A stretch of 64,000 bases of DNA, taken from positions 1-64,000 of the forward strand of contig NZ_JAPPWA010000002.1 in assembly GCF_029815055.1 (NCBI RefSeq). Reading direction: 5' to 3'. The notes under the pieces are model-generated. The model was not told the DNA's origin and made no database searches. It worked only from the letters and a program-made list of their open reading frames with translations. The stretch is from Ignatzschineria sp. RMDPL8A. GTDB taxonomy: Bacteria > Pseudomonadota > Gammaproteobacteria > Cardiobacteriales > Wohlfahrtiimonadaceae. Below, in pieces: positions 63,438-64,000 of the stretch. Both the position numbers and the translations under genes were made by a program. Position 1 is the first letter of the stretch, and the number at the start of each line of letters is the position of its first letter.

Positions 63438-64000
63438 TCAACCAAACCGTTGGTTTAATTTGGCAATTAAATCCATCAGGGCTTTTCCGCGGTGTGAATT
63501 GCGATTTTTCTCATCAGGCGTCACTTCGGCAAAACTCTTATTTAACGGCGGGAAGAAGAAGAGCGGGTCATAGCCAAAGCCATTTTCTCCGGACGGCGCG
63601 TCTAAAATCGTGCCGTAGACCTCGCCCTCGCTAATAATGGGTACGGGGTCGTTCGCGTGCTGTAGCAGGACAAGAACGCATTTAAAGTGAGCGCGTCGCT
63701 CGGTATCTCCTGTTTCGGAGAGGTTTTTAAGTAAAAGAGCGTTATTGGCAGCATCGGTCTTTTCAGCGCTATAACGTGCAGAATAGATGCCCGGAGCCCC
63801 GCCGAGTGCGTCAACCACTAACCCAGAATCATCGGCAAGAGTGGGAAGATGAGTAATCTCGGCAATGTGGCGCGCTTTAAGGAGGGCATTTTCTACAAAG
63901 GTGAGTCCGGTTTCCTCCGCCTCGCTCTCAATATTAAGATCAGAGAGCGATAACACCTCAATCCCGAGGGGCGCGAGCAGCGTTTTAAATTCAGCGACTT
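63438..64000 (-). CDS. rdgB: RdgB/HAM1 non-canonical purine NTP pyrophosphatase, 5' end cut
   Basis: Partial: the frame runs off the right edge of the window, so about the first ten residues are missing. Hydrolyses dITP, dITP-like and XTP to monophosphates, keeping deaminated purines out of DNA. KVAEFKTLLAPLGIEV, ETGLTFVENALLKARH, PTLADDSGLVVDALGGAPGIYSARY and GENGFGYDPLFF are family blocks. The GTG at 63956 is an internal valine, not the start. Confidence 0.92.
   Translation of the reverse strand, partial: VAEFKTLLAPLGIEVLSLSDLNIESEAEETGLTFVENALLKARHIAEITHLPTLADDSGLVVDALGGAPGIYSARYSAEKTDAANNALLLKNLSETGDTERRAHFKCVLVLLQHANDPVPIISEGEVYGTILDAPSGENGFGYDPLFFFPPLNKSFAEVTPDEKNRNSHRGKALMDLIAKLNQRFG

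Noticed and set aside
1-64000. CRISPR arrays and insertion sequences
   Set aside because: No regularly spaced repeats of 24-40 bp, no cas genes and no transposase frames were seen.

Overview
The window reads as chromosome of a low-to-moderate GC gammaproteobacterium. PykA, HemN, LplA, TruC, MnmC, CobB, Nfo and the YjcH-ActP pair are all of gammaproteobacterial type. My guess, from memory and not from a search, is the Ignatzschineria/Wohlfahrtiimonas group of fly-associated bacteria. Genes are dense, intergenic Rho-independent terminators are frequent, and Fur boxes sit at the iron genes.

Layout. 0.5-5.0 kb: FAD/Fe-S D-lactate dehydrogenase, a solitary HEPN protein, a PheC-like periplasmic protein. 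5.1-9.0 kb: a 3.84-kb integrative element in the 3' end of tRNA-Ser(UGA), with a P4-type integrase, AlpA-like and HTH regulators, a winged-helix Rep-like protein and about 750 bp of repeat-bearing noncoding DNA. 9.1-19.4 kb: pykA, hemN, yjcH-actP, nfo, cobB, menA and an AEC permease. 19.4-32.2 kb: a DUF922 putative protease, a 1.2-kb gene-poor gap, HI0933 flavoprotein, YbaK-like deacylase, two OsmC paralogues, a DUF5713 protein, CvfB-like protein, a tiny Tat protein, clpB with a clear sigma-32 promoter, a type IV pilin and an NCS2 purine permease. 32.4-40.2 kb: a double ferrous-iron locus (feoA-feoB-feoC, plus a second feoA-feoB followed by two secreted proteins and a Cys-rich membrane protein) under Fur boxes. 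40.3-51.1 kb: unknown proteins, an ankyrin protein, truC, rhomboid protease, a secreted unknown, mnmC, a BOF protein, an orphan iron-siderophore binding protein, lplA and kdoO. 51.5-54.3 kb: an attenuator-controlled pyrF-pyrE-MFS operon. 55.2-64 kb: an orphan GspG-like pseudopilin, aroA, split class II ribonucleotide reductase (nrdJa/nrdJb), an amino-acid binding protein, brnQ and rdgB (cut by the window edge).

How it fits together. Lactate and acetate uptake and oxidation (dld, actP), amino-acid and purine import (brnQ, NCS2) and several binding proteins suggest growth on host-derived nutrients. Iron supply is heavily invested in. Oxygen-independent enzymes (HemN, class II RNR, ferrous iron uptake, menaquinone synthesis) point to life at low oxygen.

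The most interesting signals are: (1) a 25-codon leader peptide, pause hairpin and terminator ahead of pyrF, built like the enterobacterial pyrBI attenuator but placed before pyrF/pyrE genes that look Firmicutes-like; (2) at least 15 perfect TTATCCACA DnaA boxes, all intergenic and 12 of them in 54.4-63.2 kb, together with variant parS-like sites, suggesting nearness to the replication origin; (3) the small element that rebuilds both the tRNA 3' end and its terminator and carries matching 28-bp repeats at both ends; (4) the double Feo locus with two exported proteins predicted to start with histidine.
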